Positions 44,036 through 57,700 are shown, counted from the first letter of the stretch. The stretch is DNA of 64,000 nucleotides from Lenzites betulinus (GCA_022264855.1 JABYQU010000001.1:1-64000), one strand, 5' to 3'. Translations and numbers: made by a program. Notes: generated by a model from the sequence alone, not told the origin.

Positions 44036-47000
44036 CCTCGGGCGCACCGGATCGATTGAATGCTGCCAGGCGCGAGGCTGCTTATGGCAATTCTGACTGT
44101 CCTTCGGAACGTGCGCGTTGTGCATGTGCGCATCATCTTCCATTCTCATGACTGCATCCCCTCGGACTATCCTCCCGCTCAAGCCCCTCCACACCTCCGA
44201 ACATACCACTCGCACCGCGCAGACAGATACGTCGGGGTGACACTACGCGGGGCACCGCACCGCGTCTCGAACGCCTCCTGGCAGTGCAGGCCTCAGGCGC
44301 CATCCTCCCGCTCTCAGCGGATCCGGCTCGCTCCTCCTTCCTCGTCCGCCGTCCCACGCGTCCCTCTCCGCCGGGGCCAGCTCGCAAAATTGAGGGCAAG
44401 ACCGTCCGTGCGCATCGCCCCCGCGCTGACGTCGAAAACCCGGACGAACGCCGGATCGAATCGCCCTCGCCCTCGATATTAATTCCTGCTGTCTGTCATT
44501 GCTAGCTGCACCGTGACCCGCGACCCGCTGTATCGACGGCTTGGTCTCGCACGACAGAATCATGAATGCACGCCATCACGCACGCACTGCGCCCGCTCGC
44601 CCGCGCACGCTGCCGCAGCGTCCTCGACCACGGCCGTGAGTGGGCGACCCATCACTTGATCGCTCACGCCCGTCCGCTCGGCCCTTGTATACGCTCGTGA
44701 ATGCAGGTGGAGCAGCAGGCACTCTGGACGCGTTCCAGGCGCACCCGCCGCCGCTTCCCGCCCGCCACGCCGGTGTCAGCCCTCGCCCACCAAGCACCGT
44801 GCGAGCCGGCCGCGGGCGAACGCACCCCCCGGGACATGGATATATTGCGCCGCGCGCGCGCGTCCAATCCGGAGCCGCGCCTTCCCTCCGTCCTTCCCAG
44901 GCTGCCCCAGCAGCGCACGGCCCTCCCATGCGCGGCGGCGAGCAGGTGCGACTCGGGCTGGGTCGCGGTGGGCCACGGTGGGCGCAGACTGCGGCGCTCC
45001 CGCCGCGCGGACGGGAGCTGGCGTACGCTGGATGGGCACGCGCCGGAGCCCCAGAACGACACAAGGTTGTGGCACGAAGCGCCTAGCCTCCATATGGCCC
45101 CGTCCCCCGCCACAAGATCGCTCAAAGTCGGCTCGGCTCGCCCTGCCCCGTCCGCAGAATGCACATCCGCGCGCCCGCTGGTAGCGCTAGCGCCCCGCTG
45201 ACCCTCGCGCGTCCCGGACACGATCTCGCCGCAGATGATGGACGCAGGAGGGCGCGAGGATGGTCTCGAGAGGAGGAGGAGGAGCCGACGGTCCCCGGCA
45301 ATACTTGATCGGCGCCCCGATCGGGCCTGAGCTGCCAGATCGGGCTCGCGGAGTCGGCAACTCTCGCGTCTGCCCCTCGGTAATTATACCCCTCCCCCGC
45401 CCTGCGTCGCTCTACCTCCTCTGCTCCTCGTCGACGCACAATCGCACCAAGGCACGCGTGGTCACCGCGGCCGTGGGGCATCGCTGCGTGGGCGACGCGC
45501 AACAGCGGATGCGATGCGGGTCAGACGCGTTCAGTTCAGTTCAGTTACAGTTGCGATCCGATCACGATCCCGCCGGCTCTGGCGATCCTGGTCGCGCTCG
45601 TCCCTCCGTCTATCCATCCGTTGGCGTGCCCACGATTGTCCACCGCGATGTGTATCCCGATGCCTTCTGCGTCAGCGCGAACCCGGGCCTTCGCGACCAC
45701 ACCGGTGCCACAAGCTCGAGCTTCCCATCCACATCGCACACTGGCGCGCGGCCGTAATATCTGGCGCCTATTCACAGCGGCACGTACATACGGAGAACGT
45801 AAGAACGGAGGGGCCTGCAGCAATTCATCGAAATTGGCCCATGCCTCGTCTCGCCTCGTCTCCCTGCCCAACGTAACATCCACGAGCACGCCCCGTCTCC
45901 GTCCCGTCGGACCACCCCGCTCGCCTTCGCCAGGTTCGACTTCCCTCCCGGCCTGGGCAAGGAACGCGCAGCGGACGCCCTTCCCAGCGGACCGCGGCCA
46001 GGGCGCGAACGCGAACTCAAAACGTGCGGGCCCTGCGTCTGGTGGCGGGATATCTTCTATCCTCTGGCTATCTGCGCTCTCTTCCGAGTCCTATCCTCCG
46101 CCGACGAGCCACGCGGAGTTCATCGTACGCTCGGGCGGTCGCGGGCCTCCACGGCAAGCGCGGCATGAACTACGCGCGGACGCGCCGGCATTGATAATCC
46201 CAGCGCGCCGTGCTCAGCGGCGGCAGCGGGTACGTACGTACAAGGTGTAGCGCCTCCTCCGAGTCTTGCGGCATTGAATACCGAGCATTGAATCCAGAGA
46301 TCTCCAGGGCCTACTCGGAGCAGCGCCCGCCGGACGTGCCGCGTTCATTTCCTGGCTCTTCAGACGCGACCGGGTCCTGCGTCTAGAAGTTACAGTATGG
46401 CGCAGACAGCGACCAGTACTCACCCTCACCGCGGTGCTGCGTCTGACTCCGCGGGTCCTCCTGCGACGCTGCGCTGCGCCGGACGGGGCTGCGCAGTGCG
46501 CACAGGTAAGTCTCAGAGTCAATGCTACGTCCCGCGGCCGGGAATCGCGGAGCGTCCGGGAGAGCGCCGCGGAGCCTGAGCATGCTCGTGAACTCTCGAG
46601 TCTGCATGTGCAGGGCGCCCGTGTCCTATATCATGATCTAGGCAAGACATGTCCCGCCGGCCATCCTCTGCGACCCTTGGCGCGTGGGGATGCCGGACAT
46701 CATAGGCCTTCGAAATACTTAGAGCTCAGTACTTAATACTTAGGTGTGGTGAAGGCGATCGTAGCGCGGGCTCGGACATCGCCAGAAGCGCGCGCAGCGT
46801 CATAATCATATCGGGGCAGCGCGCTGCTGCAACAGCAAGGATGGCAGCTGGCGGGTTCGTGATTTCGAATCGACTCGCGCAGCTGGGGAAGCGGAAGCGG
46901 ATCCGTGGCCGCTGGCGAGGAAGCACCGGTGCTCTTCGCGCGCGGGCGACTGGGGCTGGCATGTTCCATGCGGGGACGCGGGCGTGGCATGGGCGTGGGC

Positions 47001-49048
47001 AATGGCATGGCACGACGCGCGACAGCTGGGATGCCACTCCGCGCGGGCTCGAGTCTCCGGAGGACCCTGCAGATGACGCGCGCGGGGTGTGGGTCACGGT
47101 GATCCAGGCAGTGTCAGTCTGAGTCTATACAACTGGATCCGAGGAGGAGGATCCGGAGGCGCGCGCGGTGGCGTATGTACAAGAGCGCGAGGTTGGTACA
47201 TTCGTGGGCACTACGCGTACATGATATAGCCCGGACTAGCTGTGTTAGCTATACACACACGCCTGCCCCATGAGCTTCATTCGTTGGTAAGTACTGCAGT
47301 GCGAGTATCCTATACCTGGTGCGTGCGCTACCGGACGCAACAAACCGTGAAGTACTTGGCCTCCGAGGCTCCGGGCGCCACCGCCGCCGCACATCCGTAA
47401 CATATCGGCAATTGCAAGTACCTCTGCTCCCATATACAGCAAGACGTGCGTTTCATACGGTCTGTCTCTACGCCGAGGAACCGCCGCCCAGTCGTATATC
47501 CTGTACGCATATTATTATACGGTACACGGCGACCGTGATGCGTAAAAGGCAAGTCAGCCCGGGGATCCTGCTTATTGATGCGTGCACATCGCGACCCGTC
47601 GCGCGTTGCCTCCCAACCCGCGTCCCGCCCATGTGCACACAAGTAACTGGGTCTGTCGCGACTGGTCATTGAAATAAACCGGTTGGTATGCACATCTAGA
47701 CGTGAATGTATTATATCACCGAATGTCATGGAGCAGCAGCAGCCCGATGGGCCCGGCCGCGCTGCGTCACCACCGCGCTACTGGCTACATACCGGCCGAG
47801 TTGCTGCGCAACCGGAGGCCCGCCGCAACATGTGCTCCCGAGTGCGTCGTGCGAGCCTGGGGCTCCGCAGCCGGCTGGGCGCGGCCCCAGACGGAGGAGA
47901 TGCGGACATCGTGCAGCGGGCGCCGGGCGATGTGGGCGGGAGAGTGCGGGGCGGGGCGTGGATGAGGGCGGGGAGCTGCGGCGCGGGGATCTAGGATGGG
48001 ACGGAGAATCTCCCTGATGGATTCACGGACTCTGGCAGCGGGGAGGATGGAATAGCAGCAGAGGGGAGCGGCATAGGTTACAGCGGGAGTGGCATAGTTG
48101 GCAGCGGGAGCGGCATAGTCTACAGTGGGAGTACAGTCGGTAATCTACAGTTACATGTTTCCCGAGGGCACCACAACCCTCGCCTACGCGCACCTTCACG
48201 CACCGCCGCTCCCCGACGCACCCCGACGCACGCGGGAGCGCGGAGCTGCCCCGAGCGCTCCGCGCCGCTTACCCTTGCCCTCGCGCCGCGCCGCTTACCC
48301 TCGCCCCCGCCCCCGCGCCTCCGTCCATATGGATCAACAAGCTCCGCCGCTTGTGCCCTCCGCAGGTGTCCCCCTCCCACACTGCGGCCAGCCACGCAAG
48401 ACGGCAGCGACCTCACGCTGCTCGCCACCGCCGTCCGCAGATCTCGCCCAGCGTAAACACGCGAATGCGCTGCCAACTGCGCGCTCGCGTCCGACGCAGC
48501 CCTGTCCGCACTCATCGCGCCGTGCAGACCTCCCATTCAGCCGGCGTCCCATTGGCGTTCGATGGACGCGGAACCGGCCCCAGTACTCCGCCGCCGCTAG
48601 CAGCTACCCAACGCCCCGCGTACCGCCAACGCGATCAAGCAGTGTGCCCGCCGTCGCGCGGCAACTCTCCGTCTCGTTTGTGCACGTCTGCGCGCCGCTG
48701 CCGAGCGTGATGGGAGCGGTCGCCGTCTTGCAATCTATGTCTCCAGTCGCTTCTCCCGGCGTGCGCCGCTTGTGAAATTGCCTCCGCCTCCGCCTCCGCT
48801 TGTCGCCCTCGCACATCTGTCATCGCCAGCACCGATTTGGCGAGCCGGCCGAGCTTTTTCGGCTCATCATGCAGCTGCACATGTCGTCGTCCACGCGCAG
48901 GCAGCCGCACCGCCGAAATGGGAGCCTTGTCTGTGCTACCACGGGCCCCCCACAGATGTGCTCAAAGTGTATCATTAGTCTAGCTAGTAGTAGAGTACGC
49001 TCAGAGAAGAATAAACCCCCTTTTGCGCGACGTACACCCCAGTTGGCA
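44036..49048. other. copy A, gene-free GC-rich part
   Basis: Many overlapping open frames on both strands but none with motif, splice support or conserved frame between the two copies: indels between copies A and B break these frames, which argues against coding. No RNA gene recognised. Confidence 0.6.
48064..48150. repeat. short tandem repeat in copy A
   Basis: Imperfect units of about 24 bp like cagcgggagtggcatagttgg follow one another four times, ending in cagtgggagtacagtcgg. Repeated at 58724-58810 in copy B. Confidence 0.75.
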
Positions 49049-49769
49049 TTAATCCCATTCGATGGGGTCGTCCGCGAGCTCGCCGCTCGGAAGCCGCCGC
49101 GTCCGCCACGCCTCCAGGTCCCACTCCGTCGTGTCCTCGATCTCCTCCACCTCCGACTCCTCGCCCTTGAGCCACTCGTCCCCAACCACCTGCGTGCTCG
49201 TCGCGCCCTCCCGCCTGTGCCGCATGCCCCACATCCCGTCCGGGTTCGTCTTCGGACACTCACGGCGCGCCCCGACGTCGCGCCGCTGCCCGTGCCGTCC
49301 CTCCGCATTCGCCGGGAACAGCTTCCCCGGCAGCGCATTGTACACGCTCTCCCGCGCCGCGAGCACCTCCCCGTCCGTAGCTGCCTCCCAGTACATCGCC
49401 CCGTCCTCCCAGCGCTGCAGCAGCGTCCGGATCTTCGCCGTCGGATGGTCCCGCAGCTTGCTCATGTTCCCGAACTCGATCTCGTCCGGCCACCCCGAGA
49501 GCTTGACGCGGTAGCGCAGGAACACGAACTGCTGGAAGCGCGTCGGCGCCCAGTGCATCGACGCAGATGGGACCCCCACGAACTCGACTGCGCGGCAGCC
49601 GCCGGGGTCAGTTTGCGCGCCGAGATACATGGGACATGCGTGGACACTCACCGAGTCCTTTGGTGAGCACGTCGCGCACCGCGCCGCGCTCGCGCCCGTG
49701 GTTGGTGGCGTAGTTCTCGCCGAGGGTGTCGCCGATTCCCCGTCGCCGGTTCGTCCGAGCTGGGGGCAT
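49049..49769 (-). CDS. hypothetical two-exon protein, copy A (218 aa)
   Basis: Exon 1 49769-49652 (MPPARTNRRRGIGDTLGENY .. VLTKGL) and exon 2 49587-49049 are joined by a 64-nt GTGAGT..GCAG intron; together they give 219 codons including the stop. Core segments: FVGVPSASMHWAPTRFQQFVF, SGWPDEIEFGNMSKLRDHPT, IRTLLQRWEDGAMYWEAATD and ESVYNALPG. From memory, proteins with 'GWP..I.FGN(L/M)SK ... LL..W..G.(L/M)' are abundant in Agaricomycetes and often lie in repeats. The C-terminus is acidic (EESEVEEIEDTTEWDLE). An upstream in-frame ATG at 49862 would add 31 residues. Function unknown; no catalytic motif seen. Confidence 0.7.
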
Positions 49770-51059
49770 CTTGGGCAGAGAGGGGACAACGGAGGCGGCG
49801 TGTGCAGGGGAGTACGGCGGGAGGGAACCTTTGCGGCGCGGGACAAGAGCTCCGCGTGCCAAGGACTTGTGGTATATCTAATGCCGTTCCGTAGTAGTAT
49901 CGCGTTTCGCGCTTGAACGCTCCGCAATTAATTGTCGGCACTCTTGCCGCGTATCTGCGACTGCCGGAGGCTTTGCGTTCGCGCGTACGAAGGGCTGGGT
50001 CTAGAAATGTACGCATAGTTAGTTACAAGGCTGCTCATCACGCGTAACGAATACCTGCGCGTACAAATCGAACGCGGTCGAGTGGCGGGGCCGCTGAGTC
50101 TTGCGTACACTTGGATTATGCGCGAGAGCACGCGGCGCAGGACGGAGGACATTTGTTACATCGACCCGGCGCAGTAGAACATGCTCGAAGTGGCGCCGCG
50201 AACCGATGCCATATCGACCCTGACTAGTATGCGATGGCCTCGGACCATCGACATCGCTGACAGAACAATATCTGGAGAATGCATGAGTGGGAGCGTGAGG
50301 ACTTGGCGCGTGTGATACAGCTTACCATGTTAATGCAGCTCGGGCGGATGTGCACTCGACGGTAGGCATTCCGTTGCAAGAACGAGCAGAGTGTGCTCCC
50401 ATCGAGGCGGGCGCAGCTCTCCGCCATCCAATCCTGCAGCCGCCGCGACGCCCTCCGATCTGCGCATTGTCCGGCGATGTGAATACGGGACAAGCGCAGC
50501 GGCCGAGAACGACCAAAAAATAAGCACACACGTCAGGCTTTCGCGAGTGGCGGCATCCATCCCGTGGCACGCGAGCAAGGCCCGCCGTTTCACATATCCG
50601 CCCCGAAGCTTCCGCGCCGCGCCGCGCCCAGTGGTCCCACCGAGGTGTTCTCTCGCCATCCTCGGCACTGGCACCTCTAACCGATCGAGTCCGTGCGACT
50701 TGTCGCATCTGCCTTGCAGGTTTCCGAGTCGGCGCACTGGGGCTTCGTGGTTCGCGCACGGCGGGGCAACACACTCGCAAAGCGGCGCAGCCGTCGAACG
50801 ACACAAGACACTCTAATTTCGTCGACCCTGCACGCGCAAGCGGACGTGCGTGCCGAGACGCACGCGCCGGGCGTGAAACGGGGTGCGCAATCCGAGTCGT
50901 CGCCGTGCGAGCCCCGCCTGTTCTGGGGTGTCTCCCAATGGGACTTGGTTGCGCTCGGGGTGCGTGGCCGTCGCGGGCGGTTGTCCTGTCGTGTTTTGTA
51001 AGCGTATGTACAGACTATGCACGTGGGAGCGCACGTGCCGAAATGCGAGCGAGGGCGAG

Positions 51060-51185
51060 GCCGGGCGAGGCTGGGGGACACCCGGGGACGTCGCGGGGCG
51101 CTCTGAGTATCGTCGGGAGGCTGGGGGACGCCCGGGGGAAGCTGGGGGCTCGCGGGGGAGTCGGGGGGCGCCCTGAGCATCTTCA
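51060..51185 (+). repeat. G-rich block, copy A
   Basis: Repeated gctggggga(c/a) and cgcggggcgc motifs with many GGG-GGGGGG runs spaced by a few bases; can form G-quadruplexes on the plus strand. One G fewer in copy B (61719-61843). Confidence 0.7.
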
Positions 51186-52339
51186 GCGTGTGTCGGGGCG
51201 CATCACGCGAGGAAGGCGAGGGAGGACCAAGGGGGAGCAGCAGGGAACGCATGGGAGCCGTTCCCTGTGCACTACAAGACCGCGCGATGATTTGCTTCCT
51301 AAGAGAATGCGTTGTGAGTCGAGACGTGCACGTCCACAATACATGGGAGCGCACATACCAAGTTGCAAGTCGGGGGGAGACGCATCGAGCCGCGAGCTGC
51401 GCCCATGCGCCTGCACCAACGTGCGCCCTTGCGCCCTCCGCGAATCGCGCCGCGCGCGTTCCAGCCTATGCACTACGTACGCCCTCGGAGACACACGACG
51501 TCCCGCCGCGCAGAGACGCGCGGCCAGTGCGCAATGCGCAAACGGCTCGACTGCCAGTGGGCAGGAACGCGCGTGACGCCCGTGGTTTGCTGCGGATCGC
51601 GCTGGGAACGCGTGAGCACAGCGCAGACGGTGCGACGATGCCAGTGGGAGGTACCAAGTCGCGCGGCGCGCCGTCACGCTGACGCGATTCTGTCGCGCAG
51701 CTCGCAGGGGATAAGGGAGAAGGGCCGGGGCCGCCAGGGCCCGGGGGCGCGAGGACGAGGTCTTGTCGGACCGGCCGCGGACGCGCTGGGCGGGTGCGTG
51801 GAGTGTGCGGGGGCGCGCCTGGGGATCGGCGGAGTGTGCGGATGCCAGTGCGGGGGTGGGCGGCGGCGAGCGCGCCAGGCTGGGCGGCCGTGGACTTGCA
51901 TGGAGAGCTTGTCGAGCCGTCTTGCTCGAGTCGCGCTGCGAGCGGGTGAGCATATCCGCGCCGTTCACGCTAGTGTGTGTGCGCTAGGGCACGCCGTGAC
52001 GATGCGCACTCATCCCGGGACGGGCACATCTCTTGCTGCAGGCATGAACACATGCGAGGTGGTGGCGACCTTCGGCGTCGTCGTATCGTGCTGCGCGCGC
52101 GTTCGTGTACTGCCTATGTGCATGGGAGTACCCATGTGAACGTACGGACGGACGGGGACCTGCGCGAAATGCGGTCAGCATGGCAAGTCGAACGAACGCC
52201 CACCAGATGGCATGAAACCGACGAGAAACCGACTCACCCGGATCGCGCCGAGACCGACGGTGCAGTCGTGCATTGTCCGCGGGAGCGTGCTCGAGGCGTA
52301 TCGCACGATGCGGCGACGAACTCGCCCCGGAATGTGCAT

Positions 52340-53110
52340 GCTGCTCTATGCACCCCTGTAAAACGCGCGAAAATGTCAATATTGGTTTCTTCGCGGATCG
52401 TCCCGTGACTCACTGAGCTCGTACGTATTGTTCACCCTAACGCACACGCGCAATACGAGCGGGGAGGCGCAAATCGTCCGCGCGCTGCGCCCCATTCTCT
52501 GTGTGCACCCGTGCAGCTCCCATGAAAACGCGCGACATTGACGCAGACTCGACCGACACCGATCGCGCTGAAATTGTACTGGCATGCACTTGGCGTGCAC
52601 TCGAGCGCACTCGCAAAGTCCCATGCGAGGCGGCGAAAAACTCGTCGCGGAATGCGCGATTTATTTTCTGCAACTGCTCAAACCCATGAAAATGCGCGAA
52701 AATGACGCGAATAGTTTCTTCGCGGATCGGCGCGAGACTCGCAGGGCGGGCACGGGTTGTTCACAGCAGGGTGGACGCGAGATGCGAGAGCGGAGGGGCC
52801 AGGCGCCAGGCCGCGATGTCGCATTCTCTGTGTGCTCCCAGAGAACACATCTGCACATTGCACGACCACAACGTGCACGCGTTCGACGCGGATCGCGCTC
52901 GAGCAGGTCGTCGTATGCACTAGAGTGTGCTCACAAAGTATCGGGCCGAACGGGGAAGGTTTATTTTCGACGTCTGCATTTTCACTCAGGGCACCCATGA
53001 AAATGCACGAAAACTCGATATTTATTTTCTTTGCGGATCGCTCTGTAATTTTCTGTGTCCATATACGTTGCTCACAGCAAGGCGAGCACGAAATGTGAAG
53101 GCGGAGGCGT
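52340..53110 (+). repeat. degenerate ~310-330-bp satellite, copy A
   Basis: Blocks with cgcgaaaatg..ttcttcgcggatcg recur near 52364, 52690 and 53000 (spacing about 332 and 312). Each is followed by a gttcac or gctcac segment and preceded by a ccattctctgtgtgc or cattctctgtgtgct segment. Fainter copies (gggagcgcac..) extend left to about 51000. Typical of an old tandem satellite. Confidence 0.7.
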
Positions 53111-53341
53111 CCATCGCCAGCCCGCCGCGTGCTATTTATTGTGTGATACACAAGGCCCCGCCAGACGACGACGGCGGCGCCATCCGTGCGCGCCGCACAC
53201 CCCGACGTCGACACACAGTGCGCTGGACGACGCACTCGTGCGCCGACACAATCGCGCGGTGGGGAGACTGGACGGGGGAGGGGCACGCCGTCTCCTGAGG
53301 TGCAAGTGCATGGGCACTGGTGAGCGGGGCCTCGGGCCCAT

Positions 53342-54626
53342 CCGCGGCCGTCCCAACACGGCGGGCGTCGACGCGAGAGTGGGCGGCACTCGGGAAGAGC
53401 GGGAAGACAGCGCGGGGCAACGGGCACGCGCGGTGCACCGTTTCCCGGCGTTGCGAGCCGCTTCGATGACAGGTGGGGCACTCACCTGTTGTTGCGCGGC
53501 GTGCCGGGCGCGTTCCGTACTGCGGCTCCCATCTGGGGTGCGGAGCGACGAGCCCGGTGTCGTCGTCCCTGACGGCGATGCTGTCGAACTCGCTACGCTT
53601 GCGAGGGTGGGGGGCCGCGTAGAGCGTGCCCGTAGATGGCACCCGTCCGTGGCCGTCGCAGTGTGGCGGCGACATCGCCGGTCCATTCAGAAGGGCGGAG
53701 CACGGTGTGCAGCCGACGTCGTTGGAGATCGAGGGAGGCGACGGCGGGCGTCGGTGTTGTTTGAGGGTGGACTGGGCGCGTGCATGACATCGCGTATGGT
53801 GTTGTGTTTCGGGGGACACGGACACGCGTCGGCGCATGCGCGGGAGGGCGGTGCTGCGTCGGGGACCGCTTACGCATGCGATATTGGGCGAGAGACGATC
53901 TGGAGAGGATGGGGTGAGCTATAAAGGGCGGGTGGGCGAACGGCGTTCTGCATCGCTCCTACCGTTGTCCTCTGTCGACGTCCGCGTGCGCGCACCGAGC
54001 CCGTCTGGGCTGGGGGCTGCGTCGTCGGGTGCGCATTCCTACTCGTCTCGTTCCCTGCTGTCGTTCCCTGCTGATGCTTGTCCGTGCGCCTCGAGCGCAC
54101 CCGCGCGGCGAGGCTGAGCGTCGCGTTCTGCGCGACGCCTGTACGGTGAGTCTCTGTGCTATGGGCGAGGTACTAGATAGGGCTGATGTGGGGCATCTAC
54201 AGAACATCCGAACGGATCCGTCGTGCGCCCCGCGTGTGCGTTTGCGCAGGCCGAGCCGAAGGCGGAGCCAACAGAGCGGGGTGGAGAGAGGGACTATGCG
54301 CAGGGAGGGAGGAGGGCGGTGGCTGTGAAGAAGGCGAGTAGGCGCACGGGCCCGTTGGAGTGCGCCGTGCGGGCGTCAGTACTTGGGCCGGCGTAGACTA
54401 CATGTGAGTAGATGCGTGCGGCTGCATGCGCGTTGCGGCAGCAAGAGACGAGCTTTGCGTCGATTGCACGAGCAAGAGCGAGAGCGCACGAGAGGCCAGC
54501 GGCAGTCCGGTTAGAGAGCGGCGGACAGGAGAGAGCGAGAGGCGGGCGCAGCGCAGGCGGCGGACGGTCGTGGGCGGCAGGAGCCAGGAGGGTGGCAGTC
54601 GTGCGGCGCAAGCGTCATCGCGGCGC
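53342..54626. other. between the matched parts of the two copies
   Basis: Its counterpart in copy B would lie beyond the right edge, so I cannot tell whether it belongs to the repeat unit. GC-rich, no supported gene; open frames on both strands are unrecognised. Confidence 0.5.
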
Positions 54627-54719
54627 GGACGGCGTGAAGGCGGCGGCGAGAACGGGTCAGGGCAGACCACAACTGGGCTACCGGCCCTCCCGGCGCCTAG
54701 ACGCGAGCGGGCGCACCGG

Positions 54720-57700
54720 ATCGATTGAATGCTGCCAGGAGCGAGGCTGCTTATGGCAATTCTGCCTGTCCTTCGGAACGTGCGCGTTCTGCATGTGCGC
54801 ATCATCTTCCATTCTCATGACTGCATCCCCTCGGACTATCCTCCCGCTCAAGCCCCTCCACACCTCCGAACATACCACTCCCACCGCGCAGACAGATACG
54901 TCGGGTGACACTACGCGGGGCACCGCACCGCGTCTCGAACGCCTCCTGGCAGTGCAGGCCTCAGGCGCCATCCTCCCGCTCTCAGCGGATCCGGCTCGCT
55001 CCTCCTCCCTCGTCCGCCGTCCCACGCGTCCCTCTCCGCCGGGGCCTGCTCGCGAACTTGAGGGCAAGACCGTCCGTGCGCATCGCCCCGCACTGACGTC
55101 GAAACCCGGACGAACGCCGGATCGAATCCTCGCCCTGGATATTAATTCCTGCTGTTCTGTCATTGCTAGCATGCACCTGACCCGCGACCCGCTGTATCGA
55201 CGGCTTCGTCTCGCACGACAGAATCATGGAATGCACCCATCACGCACGCACTGCGCCCGCTCGCCCGCGCACCCTGCCGCAGCGTCCTCGACCACGGCCG
55301 TGAGTGGGCGGACCCATCACTTGATCGCTCACGCCCGTCCGCTCGGCCCTTGTATACGCTCGTGAATGCAGGTGGAGCAGCAGGCACTCTGGACGCGTTC
55401 CAGGCGCACCCGCCGCCGCTTCCCGCCCGCCACGCCGGTGTCAGCCTCGCCCACCAAGCACCGTGCGAGCCGGCCGCGGGCGAACGCACCCCCCGGGACA
55501 TGGATATATTGCGCCGCCGCGCGCGTCCAGTCCGGAGCCGCGCCTTCCCTCCGTCCTTCCCAGGCTGCCCCAGCAGCGCACGCCCTCCCATGCGCGGCGG
55601 CGAGCAGGTGCGACTCGGGCTGGGTCGCGGTGGGCACGGTGGGCGCAGACTGCGGCGCTCCCGCCGCGCGGACGGGAGCTGGCGTACGCTGGATGGGCAC
55701 GCGCGGAGCCCCAGAACGACACAAGGTTGTGGCACGAAGCGCCTAGCCTCCATATGGCCCCGTCCCCCGCCACAAGATCGCTCAAAGTCGGCTCGGCTCG
55801 CCCTGCCCCGTCCGCAGAATGCACATCCGCGCGCCCGCTGGTAGCGCTAGCGCCCCGCTGACCTCGCGCGTCCCGAACGCCATCTCGCCGCAGATGATGG
55901 ACGCAGGAGGGCGCGAGGATGGTCTCGAGAGGAGGAGGAGGAGCCGACGGTCCCCGGCAATAATTGATCGGCGCCCCGATCGGGCCTGAGCTGCCAGATC
56001 GGGCTCGCGGAGTCGGCAACTCTCGCGTCTGCCCCTCGGTAATTATACCCCTCCCCCGCCCTGCGTCGCTCTACCTCCTCTGCTCCTCGTCGACGCACAA
56101 TCGCACCAAGGCACGCGTGGTCACGCGGCCGTGGGGCATCGCTGCGTGGGCGACGCGCAACAGCGGATGCGATGCGGGTCAGACGCGTTCAGTTCAGTTC
56201 AGTTACAGTTGCGATCCGATCACGATCCCGCCGGCTCTGGCGATCCTGGTCGCGCTCGTCCCTCCGTCTATCCATCCGTTGGCGTGCCCACGATTGTCCA
56301 CCGCGATGTGTATCCCGATGCCTTCTGCGTCAGCGCGAACCCGGGCCTTCGCGACCACACCGGTGCCACAAGCTCGAGCTTCCCATCCACATCGCACACT
56401 GGCGCGCGGCCGTAATATCTGGCGCCTATTCACAGCGGCACGTACATACGGAGAACGTAAGAACGGAGGGGCCTGCAGCAATTCATCGAAATCGGCTCAT
56501 GCCTCGTCTCGCCTCGTCTCGCTGCCCAACGTAACATCCACGAGCACCACGCCCCGTCTCCATCCCGTCGGACCACCCCGCTCGCCTTCGCCTTCGCCAG
56601 GTTCGACTTCCCTCCCGGCCTGGGCAAGGAACGCGCAGCGGACGCCCTTCCCAGCGGACCGCGGCCAGGGCGCGAACCCCAAGGCCCTGCGTCTACGTAC
56701 GAGTAACAGCATCGTGGCGGGATATCTTCTATCCTCTGGCTGTCCGCGCTCTTCCGAGTCCTCTCCTCCGCCGACGAGCCACGCGGAGTTCAACGTGCGC
56801 TCGGGCGGTCGCGGGCCTCCACGGCAAGCGCGGCATGAACTACGCGCGGACGCGCCGGCATTGATAATCCCAGCGCGCCGTGCTCAGCGGCGGCAGCGGG
56901 TACGTACGTACAAGCTGTAGCGCCTCCTCCGAGTCTTGCGGCACTGAATACTGAGCGTTGAATCCACAGATCTCGGGCCTAATCGGAGTAGCGCCCACGT
57001 GTCGCGTCCATCTCCTCGCTTTTGGAACGCGATCTGAAGTTGCGTCTAGCTACAGTGAGGCGCAGCCCTCAGACAGCGACCAGTACTGACCGCGGTGCTG
57101 GCGTCTGAGTCTGCAGCTCCCCCGGATTCCGCCAATGCTGCGCCGGACGCACAGGTTTTAAGGTCTCAGAGTCAATGCTACGTCCCGCGGCCGGGAATCG
57201 CGGGAGCGTCCGGGAGAGCGCCGCGGAGCCTGAGCATGCTCGTGAACTCTCGAGTCTGCATGTGCAGGGCGCCCGTGTCCTATATCATGATCTGGGCAAG
57301 ACATACCCCGCCGGCCATCCTCTGCGACCCTTGGCGCGTGGGGATGCCGGACATCATAGGCCTTCGAAATACTTAGAGCTCAGTACTTTAATACTTAGGT
57401 GTGGTGAAGGCGATCGTAGCGCGGGCTCGGACATCGCCAGAAGCGCGCGCAGCGTCATAATCATATCGGGGGCAGCGCGCTGCTGCAACAGCAAGGATGG
57501 CAGCTGGCGGGTTCGTGATTTCGAATCGACTCGCGCAGCTGGGGAAGCGGAAGCGGATCCGTGGCCGCTGCGAGGAAGCACCGGTGCTCTTCGCGCGCGG
57601 GCGACTGGGGCTGGCATGTTCCATGCGGGGACGCGGGCGTGGCATGGGCGTGGGCAATGGCATGGCACGACGCGCGACAGCTGGGATGCCACTCCGCGCG

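Larger units (their letters stand above)
43789..53341 (+). repeat. large direct repeat, copy A (matched part)
   Basis: Matches 54627-64000. Offsets between equivalent points are 10,838 at the left edge, 10,669 after an extra block in A (about 43868-44035), 10,660 at 47683 and 10,658 near 53055. From 44.0 to about 47.7 kb the copies differ by many small indels and some replaced stretches (45990-46510 against 56660-57165). From about 47.6 kb on they are nearly identical. Copy A may continue to about 54626, making a tandem array. Confidence 0.92.
49770..53341. other. copy A, gene-free part with satellite
   Basis: No gene supported. Holds the G-rich block and the degenerate satellite listed separately. 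A 418-residue frame seen in copy B (61542-62798) is broken in copy A by a one-base difference near 51150, so it is not coding. Confidence 0.6.

Noticed and set aside
48125..48775. 216-residue plus-strand frame identical in both copies
   Set aside because: Pro/Arg/Ser-rich with no motif; identity reflects the recent duplication, not selection, and overlapping frames on both strands are equally open.
43789..54626. LTR retrotransposon as cause of the large repeat
   Set aside because: No reverse transcriptase, integrase or protease motif in any frame and no LTR pair of usual size.
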